From the NCBI GenBank assembly GCA_028023455.1, contig JAQFVV010012394.1, positions 31,218,885-31,282,884 of the forward strand: a stretch of 64,000 nucleotides of DNA, given 5' to 3'. The position numbers and the translations under genes were made by a program. This stretch comes from Epiperipatus broadwayi. Taxonomy: Eukaryota > Onychophora > Udeonychophora > Euonychophora > Peripatidae. Below, piece by piece: positions 23,385 to 36,300 of the stretch. Under the pieces are notes generated by a model that was not told the DNA's origin, made no database searches, and saw only the letters and a list, made by a program, of their open reading frames with translations. Position 1 is the stretch's first letter. The number at the start of each line of letters is the position of its first letter.

Positions 23385-23711
23385 CATAGAATATTGTTTG
23401 ACAATGCTTCGGTTATTTTTTATGAAAAGAATGAGTTAAAAAGAAGAATAAAGGAGACTTTGATGATAAAACTCCTTGATTCTGAGGCTATCAATCTTAT
23501 GAAGACTTCTTTTGATATTAAGGGAAGGTGGAGTTTGAAATGAATTATGGGAAGGTTTGTTTGTTTGTATATATATATATATGTTTTCCTTTAGGTTGAT
23601 TTTCACTTGAGAAGGTCTATTTGTAGTAGATGAAACCATGGTTGTGTAAGGATTTTGGTAAAATTTTGAATTTAATCTAGTACTGTATTGTTTTATGGTT
23701 TTGCATATATA
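23385..23711 (+). pseudogene. PLE 3' end: GIY-YIG C-terminus plus 3' UTR
   Basis: From 23385 to the TGA at 23541-23543 the plus strand reads HRILFDNASVIFYEKNELKR and, further, RIKETLMIKLLDSEAINLMK then TSFDIKGRWSLK. This is the end of the PLE endonuclease, closely matching the copies at 26.5-27.1 kb. The 3' UTR continues to about 23711 and includes the hairpin block TTGAGAAG...TGAAACC (23607-23637) and the GGTTGTGT...GTTTT tail shared with the other copies. Strongly 5'-truncated; no RT present. Confidence 0.85.
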
Positions 23712-24179
23712 TATATAAGTATAATCTGGATTTAGATCTCATTTTATATTTTAAAGACGGTAAAATGAATATTTTTAATAATTATTTTATCAATTTTAAA
23801 TAGTTTTAGCATTAATGTCGTTAATCACACACAATAAACCCATATATATATACCTGTGTGGGCACATTTTAATCTAAATACGTGAAGACTTACAAAAATT
23901 AAACAAAAGAAATTTTGGCAACTTCGTTTCTTTTAAATCTGGCACAAACTTTATTATTCTCTTTAAACAAATATTTAGTTTTCTTTTTAAAATAAATTAT
24001 AAATAATAAAATTTAGTTTTACTGATATCTTTTTTTAAAAAAACAATTTTACGGGAGGGGGGGTGATCATTAAAAAAATATTAACACTTTTTATATATTC
24101 TATATTTAAAAAAATAAATCATATATACATAAAAGAACAACATAAAGTGTAATTGTTAATACACTTATATCTATGTTTT
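23712..24179. other. AT-rich stretch, no feature recognised
   Basis: Short TA runs at its edges; a G-run at about 24055-24063. Nothing else. Confidence 0.5.
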
Positions 24180-24305
24180 AACAATCTTATGATTGGTCAA
24201 GCGTTGTTAGCCGAGAGCAAGTAGTTGTTTGCAGATGGGTATGGGTTCGCGTCCTGGCCGATGCTATGACATATGAAAAAAAAACCAAAAACAATCTTAT
24301 GATTG
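24180..24305 (+). mobile_element. tRNA-derived SINE, copy 1, with 16-bp target duplication
   Basis: A 94-base body (24196-24289) with tRNA-like A-box region GTTGTTAGCCGAG (24203-24215) and B-box GGGTTCGCGTCC (24243-24254), then GATGCTATGACATATG and an A-rich tail. The 16-mer AACAATCTTATGATTG flanks it exactly (24180-24195 and 24290-24305), a clear sign of LINE-mediated retroposition. Very short for a SINE: little more than the tRNA unit. Related copies at 47.87 and 56.73 kb share the same GCTATG(A)CA-type ending, so this is a family rather than a tRNA gene. Confidence 0.88.
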
Positions 24306-25790
<1,485 letters not shown>

Positions 25791-26260
25791 ATCATTTTCT
25801 AAAGACAAAGGGTTATAGATTAGACATTTATTCTTCAAAATAGGATTGTGCTAAATCTGCAAAAAATATCAATATTCTCTTTAGTCTATACTAAATATAA
25901 ATATATGTTTTCTAAACTACACTTTTCTCTTCATTCAATTATGGTAAAAAAAATTGATGCATTCCTCTGTATCACATGTGGTTCTTAATAATCTAGCAAG
26001 AGGTTTTATCACTCAGTTATCTTCCTATAATAAACTCTTATAAATAAAAAAAGGAATTCTTATATTTATGCATATAAATACTCACACATATAACATTATT
26101 ATAGATAATCCACCTCTTAAACATATCTCACAATTATTGAATGGTTACAAATTATTTGCCAAAATAAATAAATAAATTAATTAATTTCAGTGATGACAAT
26201 CACATCAAAAAATTTTTAAAGTGCTCTTCACCAGCACAAAATTAACAAAAATTCATATAA
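25791..26260. other. AT-rich stretch, no feature recognised
   Basis: Nothing supported. Confidence 0.5.
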
Positions 26261-26321
26261 AACATTTATTACATATTAGGCATATATATATATATATATA
26301 TATATATGCCTAATATGTAAT

Positions 26322-26332
<11 letters not shown>
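26261..26332. repeat. Perfect palindrome around a (TA)n core
   Basis: AAAACATTTATTACATATTA on the left is matched exactly by its inverse on the right of a (TA)n centre. A second (TA)n tract follows to about 26359. It lies just outside the left 3' end of the PLE palindrome. Confidence 0.9.
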
Positions 26333-26362
<30 letters not shown>

Positions 26363-26396
26363 ATTACAAGCATAAAGCTAAACTAGTCAATATAAA

Positions 26397-26835
26397 ATCA
26401 AAACTACCCCAAATCCAAAATTAAACCAGACCAGCATAAAAATAATATAAAAACACAACCTAAGGTTTCACTGCTACAAGCAGACTTCTCAAATGTGAAG
26501 AACTACAAAAACTACACAATATATATAATATTAAAAACTACCCACAAATCCATTCACTTCCCATCCACCCTTAATATTAAAAGAACTCTTAAATAAGTTA
26601 ATTGCTTCAGAATAATAAATTTTCAATAATAAAGACTCTTTAATTCTTCTTTTGATTTCATTTCTCTCAAAGAAGACAACCTTAGCTTCATCAAAATCAA
26701 TAGTGTGGCCTGCATCTTTTTCATGGACATACAAAGCAGAACTAAGATATCTATTTTTAACTCTACTTTTATGAACCTTTATTCTTTCATTTAAACTCAA
26801 ACTACTCTGACCTATGTAAACCTTCTTACAAAATA
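26397..26835 (-). pseudogene. PLE 3' end, left arm of the palindrome (GIY-YIG domain)
   Basis: The minus strand carries an open frame from about 26830 to the stop at 26531: YIGQSSLSLNERIKVHKS, RYLSSALYVHEKDAGHTIDF, FFERNEIKRRIKESLLLKIY, ending NIKGGWEVNGFVGSF. This is the GIY-YIG endonuclease of a PLE (R...H, the H..D block and the terminal E of the RRxxES motif are present), missing only its first strand. The 3' UTR runs to about 26397 and includes the hairpin block at 26464-26492. The frame is open and undamaged, but the RT is absent. The endonuclease would nick target DNA for target-primed reverse transcription. Confidence 0.88.
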
Positions 26836-27262
26836 AGGATTGTTTATTTTGTAAGAAGGTTTACATAGGTCAGAGTAGTTTGAGTTTAAATGAAAGAATA
26901 AAGGTTCATAAAAGTAGAGTTAAAAATAGATATCTTAGTTCTGCTTTGGATGTCCATGAAAAAGATACAGGCCACACTATTGATTTTTCTTTGAGAGAAA
27001 TGAAATCAAAAGAAGAATTAAAGAGTCTTTATTATTGAAAATTTATTATTCTGAAGCAATTAACTTATTTAAGAGTTCTTTTAATATTAAGGGTGGATGG
27101 GAAGTGAATGGATTTGTGGGTAGTTTTTAATATTATATATATTGTGTAATTTTTGTAGTTCTTTACATTTGAGAAGTCTGCTTGTAGCAGTGAAACCTTA
27201 GGTTGTGTTTTTATATTATTTTTATGCTGGTCTGGTTTAATTTTGGATTTGGGGTAGTTTTG
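26836..27262 (+). pseudogene. PLE 3' end, right arm of the palindrome
   Basis: Near-exact inverse of the left arm, reading on the plus strand from the shared centre. Relative to the left copy it lacks about 19 bases after GGCCACACTATTGATTTT (about 26966-26987), which breaks the frame, and it has a few base changes (ATGTCCATGAAAAAGATACA). It ends in the same stop (TAA at 27127-27129) and 3' UTR, with the hairpin block at 27169-27197. 5'-truncated at the same point as the left arm. Confidence 0.88.
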
Positions 27263-27290
<28 letters not shown>

Positions 27291-27293
<3 letters not shown>

Positions 27294-27341
27294 TATTATG
27301 TAATATATATATATATATATATATATTACATAATAAAAATA
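27291..27341. repeat. Palindrome TTTTTATTATGTAA-(TA)n-inverse
   Basis: Perfect inverted repeat around a (TA)n core, placed just beyond the right PLE 3' end and mirroring the one at 26261-26332. Confidence 0.85.
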
Positions 27342-28135
27342 ATAAAGATATTACTTGATATGGGGCTTTGATCTGTCATGACATATTAAAAAAAAAACAT
27401 CATGTACATACTTTATTTTTTTAGATATCTTAATCAAATTAATTAATCTTTGTATTACTCTTCCTAATCCATAGTTATTTGAAGAATTTATGGTTGAATC
27501 CTACTGACAAGACAGATCTTTCATTGATGAACACATAAATTTTCAGACTAGTAAAGGTTGACTTTTTATAGTATTCTTTCTACATATCATGCTGATATGA
27601 ATCAATAGAAATAACGGAATTATTTGAGATGCTTTTATCATCATAATTTTATTTTCATCCTCCAGATAGACGTAGCTCATTGTTTAAAACAATTTTTCTT
27701 CTCTCTTCAAGTGTATGCCTGCTAATATATATATTACATAATAAAAATAATAAAGATATTACTTGATATGGGGCTTTGATCTGTCATGACATATTAAAAA
27801 AAAAAACATCATGTACATACTTTATTTTTTTAGATATCTTAATCAAATTCATTAATCTTTGTATTACTCTTCCTAATCCATAGTTATTTGAAGAATTTAC
27901 GGTTGAATCCTACTGACAAGACAGATCTTTTATTGATGAACACATAAATTTTCAGACTAGTAAAGGTTCACTTTTTATAGTATTCTTTCTACATATCATG
28001 CTGATATGAATCAATAGAAATAACGGAATTATTTGAGATGCTTTTATCATCACAATTTTATTTTCATCCTCCAGATAGACGTAGCTCATTGTTTAAAACA
28101 ATTTTTCTTCTCTCTTCAAGTGTATGCCTGCTAAT
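27326..28135. repeat. Tandem duplication, two copies of about 408 bp
   Basis: Unit 1 (27326 to about 27733) and unit 2 (about 27734-28135) are almost identical; landmarks are TTACATAATAAAAATAATAA at each start and AAGTGTATGCCTGCTAAT at each end. Only a handful of differences are visible (for example one extra A in the A-run, TTAATTAATC versus TTCATTAATC), so the duplication is recent. No coding frame. Confidence 0.92.
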
Positions 28136-29752
28136 GACTTTTTCCTTTTTTTTAGGTGGAAGCTGAAATGGAGGGGGGGTGAGTAGGCAAAGATGAATTA
28201 ACCCCAGCTAGAAAATTTTCTCTACCCAATCATTCTTTGTTACATTCTTAATTAAGGTAAAATTTCTTTAATTTTTTTAGGCAGAAAAAAAAATCTAGTG
28301 AGAACAAAGTTGGTTATTACCTCTTTTCCATACAAAATAATTGTTGCTAGTAATGAAAAAATAAAAGTGCAATCTCATATTTTCTTTTTCTTTATTGTGT
28401 CATTGATTGCCACATATTTTTCAACATGATACCTTCACATAAAATATTTATCCAAACTCTATTGTTAATTCACATGACTGTCAATATTTTTAAAATTTTT
28501 CTTTTTAATATTTTGCAATAATTTAAAGAAATGGTAATAATAAATAACTAAATAAATAATATGGATACCAAAATGGATAAAATAATTCATGTCACAGAAA
28601 AAATAAATAAATACATGAATGTAAATCATAAATCTCTTTTTAACAAATAAATACATTTGTATGTATACATTTTTAATTATTAGCATTTTCTAACAATGAT
28701 TTTCATATTGTTTCTTTATTTACCTTATATATACCATTATCATTGCCAAAATTTACAAATATAAACAAATAAACCTTACATATATGGTAAAGTAACAAGA
28801 AAATTAATAACAACAACAAAAAATAGAACAAAATTGAAGGAAGATAATAAACAAAGAAGAAAAACAACATTTTGTACTACAGTTTTAAAAGATAGTGCAA
28901 TGGGTATTGAATAATTAATTATATAAAGAAAAATATATACATCTAACTAAAAAATGATACCCATTATATATTACCAACTATAATTCAAAATTTTATGCAT
29001 ATAAAAAATCACCGCTTTCTTTCATTTTCTTCTTTTAGTATATGTATACTTTTTAACATATATACTGATATCTTAATCAATTGTAAAGGTGAAATCTTCC
29101 AATCCTTACAATATATACTCGCTCATTAGTAGAATCATGGCTACATTTGTGACATTACTAAGTTGAAAGCATGCTAAGAACATCATGCTTAATTAATATT
29201 ATTAAAGCTTTGTTTTACATATTGTTATGTATATGTGTTTATTATAAAAGTATTATTAAAAAAATTTATTATTTTCAATTATTTTTATTGTTCCTACATA
29301 TGAAACATTTTAATCTTCTCTTATAATCTAAGTAATTTGCAGTATAAATGCCCTTCATATTTTCAAATGTCTCCTTTTTTAACATTTATTACTTTATCTA
29401 TATTTATCTTCTTTTATACATTGCAAATTACCAAAAGGTTTTAAAATAATTAAGTACAACAAAGTAAAACTTTCCAACCTATAAAATTATATGTAAAAAA
29501 GGAAGAAAAATTATTTTACGGAGATTAGTGCAATATTTGTTGAGTCATAAAGTCACAAAAAACTTTCACATTTATATATTATTATACATACTACAGCCCT
29601 TATAGGAAAGAATTTGTTATCTTTCTAATATTCTTTTACAAAATATAGGAACAGAGAAAGCAGTATGCATAGGGTTTTTTTTACTAATTTAATTGTCTTA
29701 TGGTGATGGTAAAAATATTTTGATATTTATTTCCATTTAATGATAGATGTTC
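28136..29752. other. AT-rich stretch, no feature recognised
   Basis: Contains G-run AGGGGGGGTG at about 28170. All frames are short. Nothing else. Confidence 0.5.
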
Positions 29753-31141
29753 AGCTGATCTCAGTTCAGCATCAACACATAGTAGAAGCCTCTGCAATAT
29801 ACATCATTGCAAAAAAGACCTCAAAGGTAAATTTATGAAAAACAAAAAAACACAAGTTAAAAAACTTGCTAAAGCTTGTATTTATGATAACAGATGGCGT
29901 TCTACCAAAAACACCGTCAAGCATAGTTTTCTGTTTACATAAACATCAGAGCGAGCATTCATTATCTCTAACTTTAATTCCACTTTCAGATTATGATGCT
30001 ATTTGCTATCGTCAGTGAAAGACAGGAATAAGAAACCAGATCTAAACACAAACTCTGAGCATCTATGAAACAGTTTCTATTCAGCTTGCAAGTGTGAATC
30101 TTTTAGTTTGTGTTTAGATCTAGTTTCTTATTCCTGTCTTTCACTGATGATAGCAAATAGCTTGAAATCATGATCTGAAAGTGGAATTAAAGTTAGAGAT
30201 AGTGAATGTTCGCTCTGACGTTTATGTAAACAGAAAACTACGCTTGATGGTGTTTTTTGTAGAACGCCATCTATTATCATAAATACAAGCATTAACAAGT
30301 TTTTTAACTTGTGTTTTTTTGTTTTTCATAAATGTACCTTTGAGGTCTTTCTTGCAATGATGTATATTGCAGAGGCTTCTACTATGTGGTGATGCTGAAC
30401 TGAGATCAGACCCATGTAGCTATCTGGCTTGCTTTGCTGCGTTTGAAGACATTAACGTGTTTAAAAGATTCACACTTGCAAGCTGAATAGAAACTGTTTC
30501 ATAGATGCTTAGAGTTTGTGTTTAGATCTAGTTTCTTATTCCTGTCTTTCACTGACGATAGCAAATAGCATCATAATCTGAAAGTGGAATTAAAGTTAGA
30601 GATAGTGAATGCTTGCTCTGACGTTTATGTAAACAGAAAACTATGCTTGACGGTGTTTTTGGTAGAACGCCATCTGTTATCATAAATACAAGCGTTAGCA
30701 AGTTTTTTAACTTGTGTTTTTTTGTTTTTCATAAATGTACCTTTGAGGTCTTTCTTGCAATGATGTATATTGCAGAGGCTTCTACTATGTGGTGATGCTG
30801 AACTGAGATCAGAACCATGTAGCTATCTGGCTTGCTATGCTGAGTTTGAAGACATTAATGTGTCTAAAAGATTCACGCTTGCAAGCTGAATAGAAATTGT
30901 TTCATAGATGCTCAGAGTTTGTGTTTAGATCTAGTTTCTTATTCCTATCTTTCACTGACGATAGCAAATAGCTTGAAATCATGATCTGAAAGTGGAATTA
31001 AAGTTAGAGATAGTGAATGCTCGCTCTGATGTTTATGTAGACAGAAAACTACGCTTGACGGTGTTTTTGGTAGAACGCCATCTGTTATCATAAATACAAG
31101 TGTTAGCAAGTTTTTTAACTTGTGTTTTTTTTGTTTTTCAT
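29753..31141. repeat. About 405-bp repeat: one inverted and three direct copies
   Basis: The inverted copy spans about 29753-30104; direct copies start at about 30105, 30504 and 30907, the last being cut off at 31141. Spacing between equivalent bases is 408 and 403. Landmarks: GTTTGTGTTTAGATCTAGTT, GGTGTTTTTGGTAGAACGCC, ATTGCAGAGGCTTCTACTAT. The junction of inverted and direct copies (30085-30120) is palindromic. Similarity between copies is high, with a few internal indels (GCTTGAAATCATGATCTGAA versus GCATCATAATCTGAA). No coding frame; the unit could be a satellite monomer or a tandemly arranged non-autonomous element. Confidence 0.92.
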
Positions 31142-32805
31142 ATATATAAACAATGGAAATTAATAGAGTATACTATAAATCATAATATCTCCTCTCCTAT
31201 GTTTTGTGCCATCACCTTTCATATACATCATAAATTGCATATACTATAGCTCCAATTTGTTGATAAATTTTGGTTAGAACAAATAATGTATTGCTTATTT
31301 AACTGTAAATATATAATACTTACAACACACACTTTTTATATGTAAAGTATGCATATATAAGTTCAAACTATAATATAAACAAATTTAAAAAATATAGTTA
31401 TTAATAATAAATTGAGGGGGTAACACGTAATATATTTTATTGAAGGTTGTTTATTCATTCACTGAAATAAACAAGAATTAAAAAAATACTGTGCATTTTT
31501 TTTTATTTTCTAAATAAAATGTGTTGTGAAAAGTTGACTTTTTTCAGTATTAACTCACACTGTGACAGTTTTAATTGTTTTCACTGACAGTAATATTTAA
31601 ATGTTAAATTTAATATGAAACCATTATTATTTATTGGATTTCATTTGAACTCATTTGAATTACATTTTTGTTTACAAACAAAGTAAATCCTACATAAACA
31701 CCTTTGACTTTTGAAAATATCAAACAATTGTCTTGTAACCAAATCAATAAATGAATTGCATCATCACTATTGTGAAGATAATTTTAGTTTTCAGAAAACA
31801 AACAAAATATTTTTTATTTGATACTTATACTTAAAATGGGAATGAATAAATTTTAATATTTTATAAATCTATCAAATTATACTTTAAAATCTTACAAGTT
31901 TTTAATAATTTTTACAGTATCACAATATATTCCAACAGATGGCATTAATTTTACTGATTATGTGGTTAGTAAATTATTTATAAGCATCTATTAGGTAGTT
32001 TAAATTATTCCAAAATATAAGATTTTATATTTAAAAATAAAATGTAATCATTTATATTCTTGATATTTAATAATTATTACAGAATTATAAAGTTTAAAAA
32101 ATCAAATTTTCTTTTATTTGAACTATTTTTTATGAGTATTGTTATAAGAAATGATATCAAAAATATGATAGAGACCCATTAATTTGGGGCATAAAAATTT
32201 TCAAGTCACTCTAGACTTTTATAAATCTTTTTTTGTAATTAAAACATTAGAATGAAATATATACCATATAAAATAACATTTTAAGAATAATGTTTGTCAA
32301 AACTCTTAATACATGCTGAAGAATTTTTCAAGCAAGTTACTTTATGTAATACAATTCATTGGTTAAATATGATCTGGATAATTTTTTTCAATAACTTTTA
32401 TACTTACAAAAACATAATTATAGTTTTGTTATCAATAAACTGTGCTTTTTGTAATTATTTGATAAATTCTGTAAAACTTTTAGCACTACATGTAGAAAAT
32501 ATTATATCACACAAAATGCTCCACATCAAATTTGGAAGAATAATCAAAAATAATATGTACATGTTTTTAACATAAACTGAAAAAATGTCATTAATAATTG
32601 TGATATTGAATGGTACTTTAAAATAGAAAAATGGTGGGTGTTGCATTATTGAATTTTTTTACAAATTTCATTTTTTTTAAAATGTGAAATGTATGGCACA
32701 TGGAGATAGAGAAATGGCTGTCTGCACTTTGTAAAATTTATTAAATTCTTAAATTTTAATGTGTTTTTGTCTATTTACATTTTGTTTGTTTCTTTACTTT
32801 TGGAG
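31142..32805. other. AT-rich stretch, no feature recognised
   Basis: Frames at 32294-32575 (+) and 32455-32646 (-) look like AT-rich noise without domains or conserved partners. Confidence 0.5.
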
Positions 32806-32925
32806 CATAGCATATTGTGTTTCCCCAAAACTAAAACCAGGTCCTATATTAGGTCTGCTCCAAAAGATGACATAAATCTTACTTTCAGAGGATATATCAA
32901 TTTTATATAAAAATCTACATTTTTT
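32806..32925. mobile_element. Fragment resembling a widespread short interspersed element
   Basis: The stretch GTTTCCCCAAAACTAAAACC, then AGGTCCTATATTAGGTCTGC, then TCCAAAAGATGACATAAATC resembles, from memory, a short repeat found in several vertebrate genomes (CCCCGAAAATAAGAC... GCTCCAAAAGA... CTTATTTTCAGGGGA). GGAGCA (32802-32807) and TGCTCC (32868-32873) are an inverted pair. The family name is not certain and no target duplication is visible. Confidence 0.3.
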
Positions 32926-35900
32926 CAAGTACAAAAATGTACTTTCATTTAATTCCTGCTTTTTGCAGAAAACTGTAAGATTCTTATGCCAGGATCCCCC
33001 ATAATTCCTCTCTTGTATTCATCAGAATATCACTTTTTTTTGCACTCATCTTATTTGGTGATTAAAATATTGTTCCATTTAAATTTACCATTAATCAAGT
33101 GTTAACTGAAAACACGGGAGACAGCAGTCCTATTACAGTTAATAATAGTGTGTCCACACAAAAGAAATAAAAAATATAAGCAAAGCAATTCAGAAAATGA
33201 TTCTGTATTTCACAATGCACTTTAAGTATGTCCATTACAACATATTGAATTACAATGATTTATATATAACCCAATCACATACATCTGTTAATGTGGGTAC
33301 AGTGTAAATACTATCCAAATTATTTGTAATAGTCTTACTTTGGTTATTATTTTTAAAATTTTTCTTTTGGATAAAGATTGCTGATTTAACTTAAGCTCAG
33401 TGTTCATTATTAAAATTATATCCATTATTTTAATAAAATGTTTTAGGAGGAAAAAAATGTTTAAGAAATCAAATAAAATTTTCTTTTATCTTGAATATTT
33501 AAAAGCTATAACAATAAAACTCTAAGACTACAAAAAACATTCAAAATCTAAGTATTAAATATAAATAAAATAAGTACCTAAATATATATAAATGAAATTA
33601 TAAATTGTCTAATATATTGACTTATAGTAAGTAAATTATTTTTCTACACAAGTAGAATTACATTTGTTAAAAATAGTTGACAGGAAATTACAAAAGAACC
33701 ATATAATTTATATTGTCATTTATTTAAAGCATTAGTGTCAAAAATATTGTTTATTTATCCATTAATTAATTTATAATTCAATGTATCCATTGTGTGTTTC
33801 AATGAGTAAACAAAAATCATCTATCTAATTGACAATTTTAACTAGGACTTATATTTGATGTAAGGATTATATTATAAGCATTCTGAAAAATCATGGTATG
33901 ATTTATTTTCAGGTTAGGTCTTATTGTTAGGAAAACATAGTGCAACTAAAATTATGTATACTTATATAATTTATTTGAAGCTTCACTGTGTTTGGATAAA
34001 CAGAGATAACTTTTATATTTGATGTTGCCAGGAAACAACAGTTATTAATTAATGTCCTGAGGCTAAACAAGTTTTTTTTTCTATTAACTTATAAAAAGTC
34101 TTTTGGATTCTCTTTTATTTTATCTAAGCCTAATAATAGTGTTGAATGTTTTGCACATTATTAATGCATTTGTAATCATATCTTTTTTTGTAATTATTTT
34201 GGAATTTGATGAACTGCTCATGCAAGTATCTTCTTGCTTGGACTTATTTTGTTTTATTTTATATATGTTATATAAAAATAAATAAATATTACTATTATTA
34301 TTGTTATTACTAACATAGTATCACTTCCTACTTTTAGCTTATTACACTCTAAATGAGAGTGATCTGTTATAATTTTAGATAAAATAACTGTTACTTAGAT
34401 AAAATTCAAAGTTTATATAAATTGGTCACATGCCCAGGATTCTGTATTTTCCATATTAGTCTTTTTAAATAATTTTAATGTGATCATTTGATGGTAAAAA
34501 CTAAAATCAATTAATTGATTAATATTAGTTCTAACTAAAAAACCTAGATGTCAACATCTTTCAGTAAAATAAATAAATAATCGAAAGACTTCAATAATTG
34601 GAATTTTATAAAAAGTTTGAGCATCAGGTGTATCTGAATTGGACATGATCCATGAAATTTTAAATTCCAGATTCTGCAACACTACTACTACACTATCAAT
34701 AAAAGTCAATTTAAGGAGACAAAAGTTGTTTCATTATAAAATATTAAATAAATATATGTAATCTCCATTTAATATTTATTTTTATTTTTGTAAAATTAAA
34801 TTAAATATTTGTTTCTTAGTAAGTACATAATGAATTTGTTTGGCTTTTATTTTTAAATGTACATTTTTTTTAGCAGAAATGTAATCAGTTTTGAAAAACA
34901 TGAGGTCTACTTTTAAATAAAGTTAAATAAGACACTTACTTTACTATTATTTTTTTGTTTTTTTATAATTATAAATAAAATTTTAATTTGTTAAAATGTG
35001 TCAATGTGATCTTTACAGATATTGTTTCACTGATAGAAATTTATTAGAGAAAAAAATGTTTTTGTTAAAATAAATTTTTTAGCCTAAAAACTAAAAACAT
35101 AATCTTTTATCTGCATTTTTATTTTTATTTATTATTTTTTTATTTTGATATTTATATATTATTTTTAGGATTGTTTTTTTTAATCTATGGTTTGCTTAAT
35201 TTTTTTCAAAAGTTCAAAGATTTAATGTGGAATAAGTTATTTGTTAGAAAAAAAACAGGAAAAAAAAACATAGTTTATAGCAGTGAGAAAAAATGACTGC
35301 CTAATAAATATTTCCTTTCTATAAAACCATAATAAACTCATTTCTTTCTTATTTTTATTATCAAATTATTTAATAGACTTGATTAATTTCTTTTTTTTCT
35401 TATTCACCTTTAATAGAAGGTGTTTTATTAATTACTCTATCCTATTCTTATATTACCCAATTTCATTACAATGATCAAAACAAAAAACTTTACACCTCTA
35501 GCTCTTTCACTATTTTTACCTTTAAATTTTTCTGACATTTTGTACATTACATTCAGACTTTCTTCCAACTCAAAAACTAAATATTCAGTACTTCTCCATT
35601 CATCTCAACATAAACTATATTTACAATCCAAATCTTTATTCCATTTTTGCTTTGTTCTAATATATATTGTACCAACATTGAATTGGTATATAATAATTTT
35701 ACCTCAAAAAATTATTAAAATAAAAATTATTCGTTAAAAGAGAACTATTTAAAAGTTTAAGAGTTTTATTGCAATTTGTTTAGTAAACATAAAAGTTAAA
35801 GAGTTGTTTTGAAATAAAACTTACAGTTAATTAATTAAAAAAAGGGAGGGGGAGTTTTCCTGTAGAAAAAACTAAAGGTTTCATAAAAGAAGTTAAAGAG

Positions 35901-36080
35901 TTTTTATTATTATTATAAGTTAAACTATAAATCTCTTTTATTTAAATTAAAGAAAAAAGGTAATCTTAAAACTAGTTTTGATTTTAGAATAAAATTATAT
36001 ATGTGCGTATATATGTGCAATTGTAAATAAAAATAAATGTATGTGTATTAAATATTTAAAAAAAAGGAAGCTATCATTAA
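32926..36080. other. Long AT-rich stretch, no feature recognised
   Basis: Over 3 kb with short frames only (for example 34103-34285 and 35471-35737 on the plus strand), none with a domain or a plausible start context. I see no repeat shared with the rest of the window. Confidence 0.5.
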
Positions 36081-36087
36081 AAAACAC

Positions 36088-36300
36088 GATGGTGGCTACT
36101 AATTAAAGATATAAAAATAACACATTTGTGATGGCTACTACTAATTAAACGATCTTCAAAAACATAGGATTATCAAAGGAATTTCAACAACAGATATTGC
36201 CAGAGGATATTAAAAGGACAACACATTGCAGGTATAAATAGCCAATTTTTTATCAAACAGTCAGTGAGGACAATCATTCAGTCGAGTAATTGTTTCAGTT
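36088..36300 (+). promoter_or_regulatory. Core promoter with TATA box and initiator
   Basis: TATAAATA (36233-36240) is followed by the initiator TCAGT with its A at 36263, exactly 30 bases from the first T of the TATA box, the spacing of animal RNA polymerase II promoters. TTCAGTCGAGTAATTG follows. Upstream is a twice-repeated motif, GATGG(T)GGCTACTAATTAAA (36089-36107) and GATGGCTACTACTAATTAAA (36130-36149). No long frame follows, so this may be the promoter of a solo LTR, or of a gene whose first exon is non-coding. I found no second copy of the sequence to define an LTR. Confidence 0.4.

Noticed and set aside
24196-24289. True tRNA gene at the SINE copies (also 47869 and 56733)
   Set aside because: All three share a non-tRNA GCTATG(A)CA ending and A-run, two have target duplications, and the cloverleaf is imperfect; SINE is the better reading.
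32294-32646. Overlapping 93- and 63-codon frames on opposite strands
   Set aside because: Composition equals AT-rich background and no motif is present.
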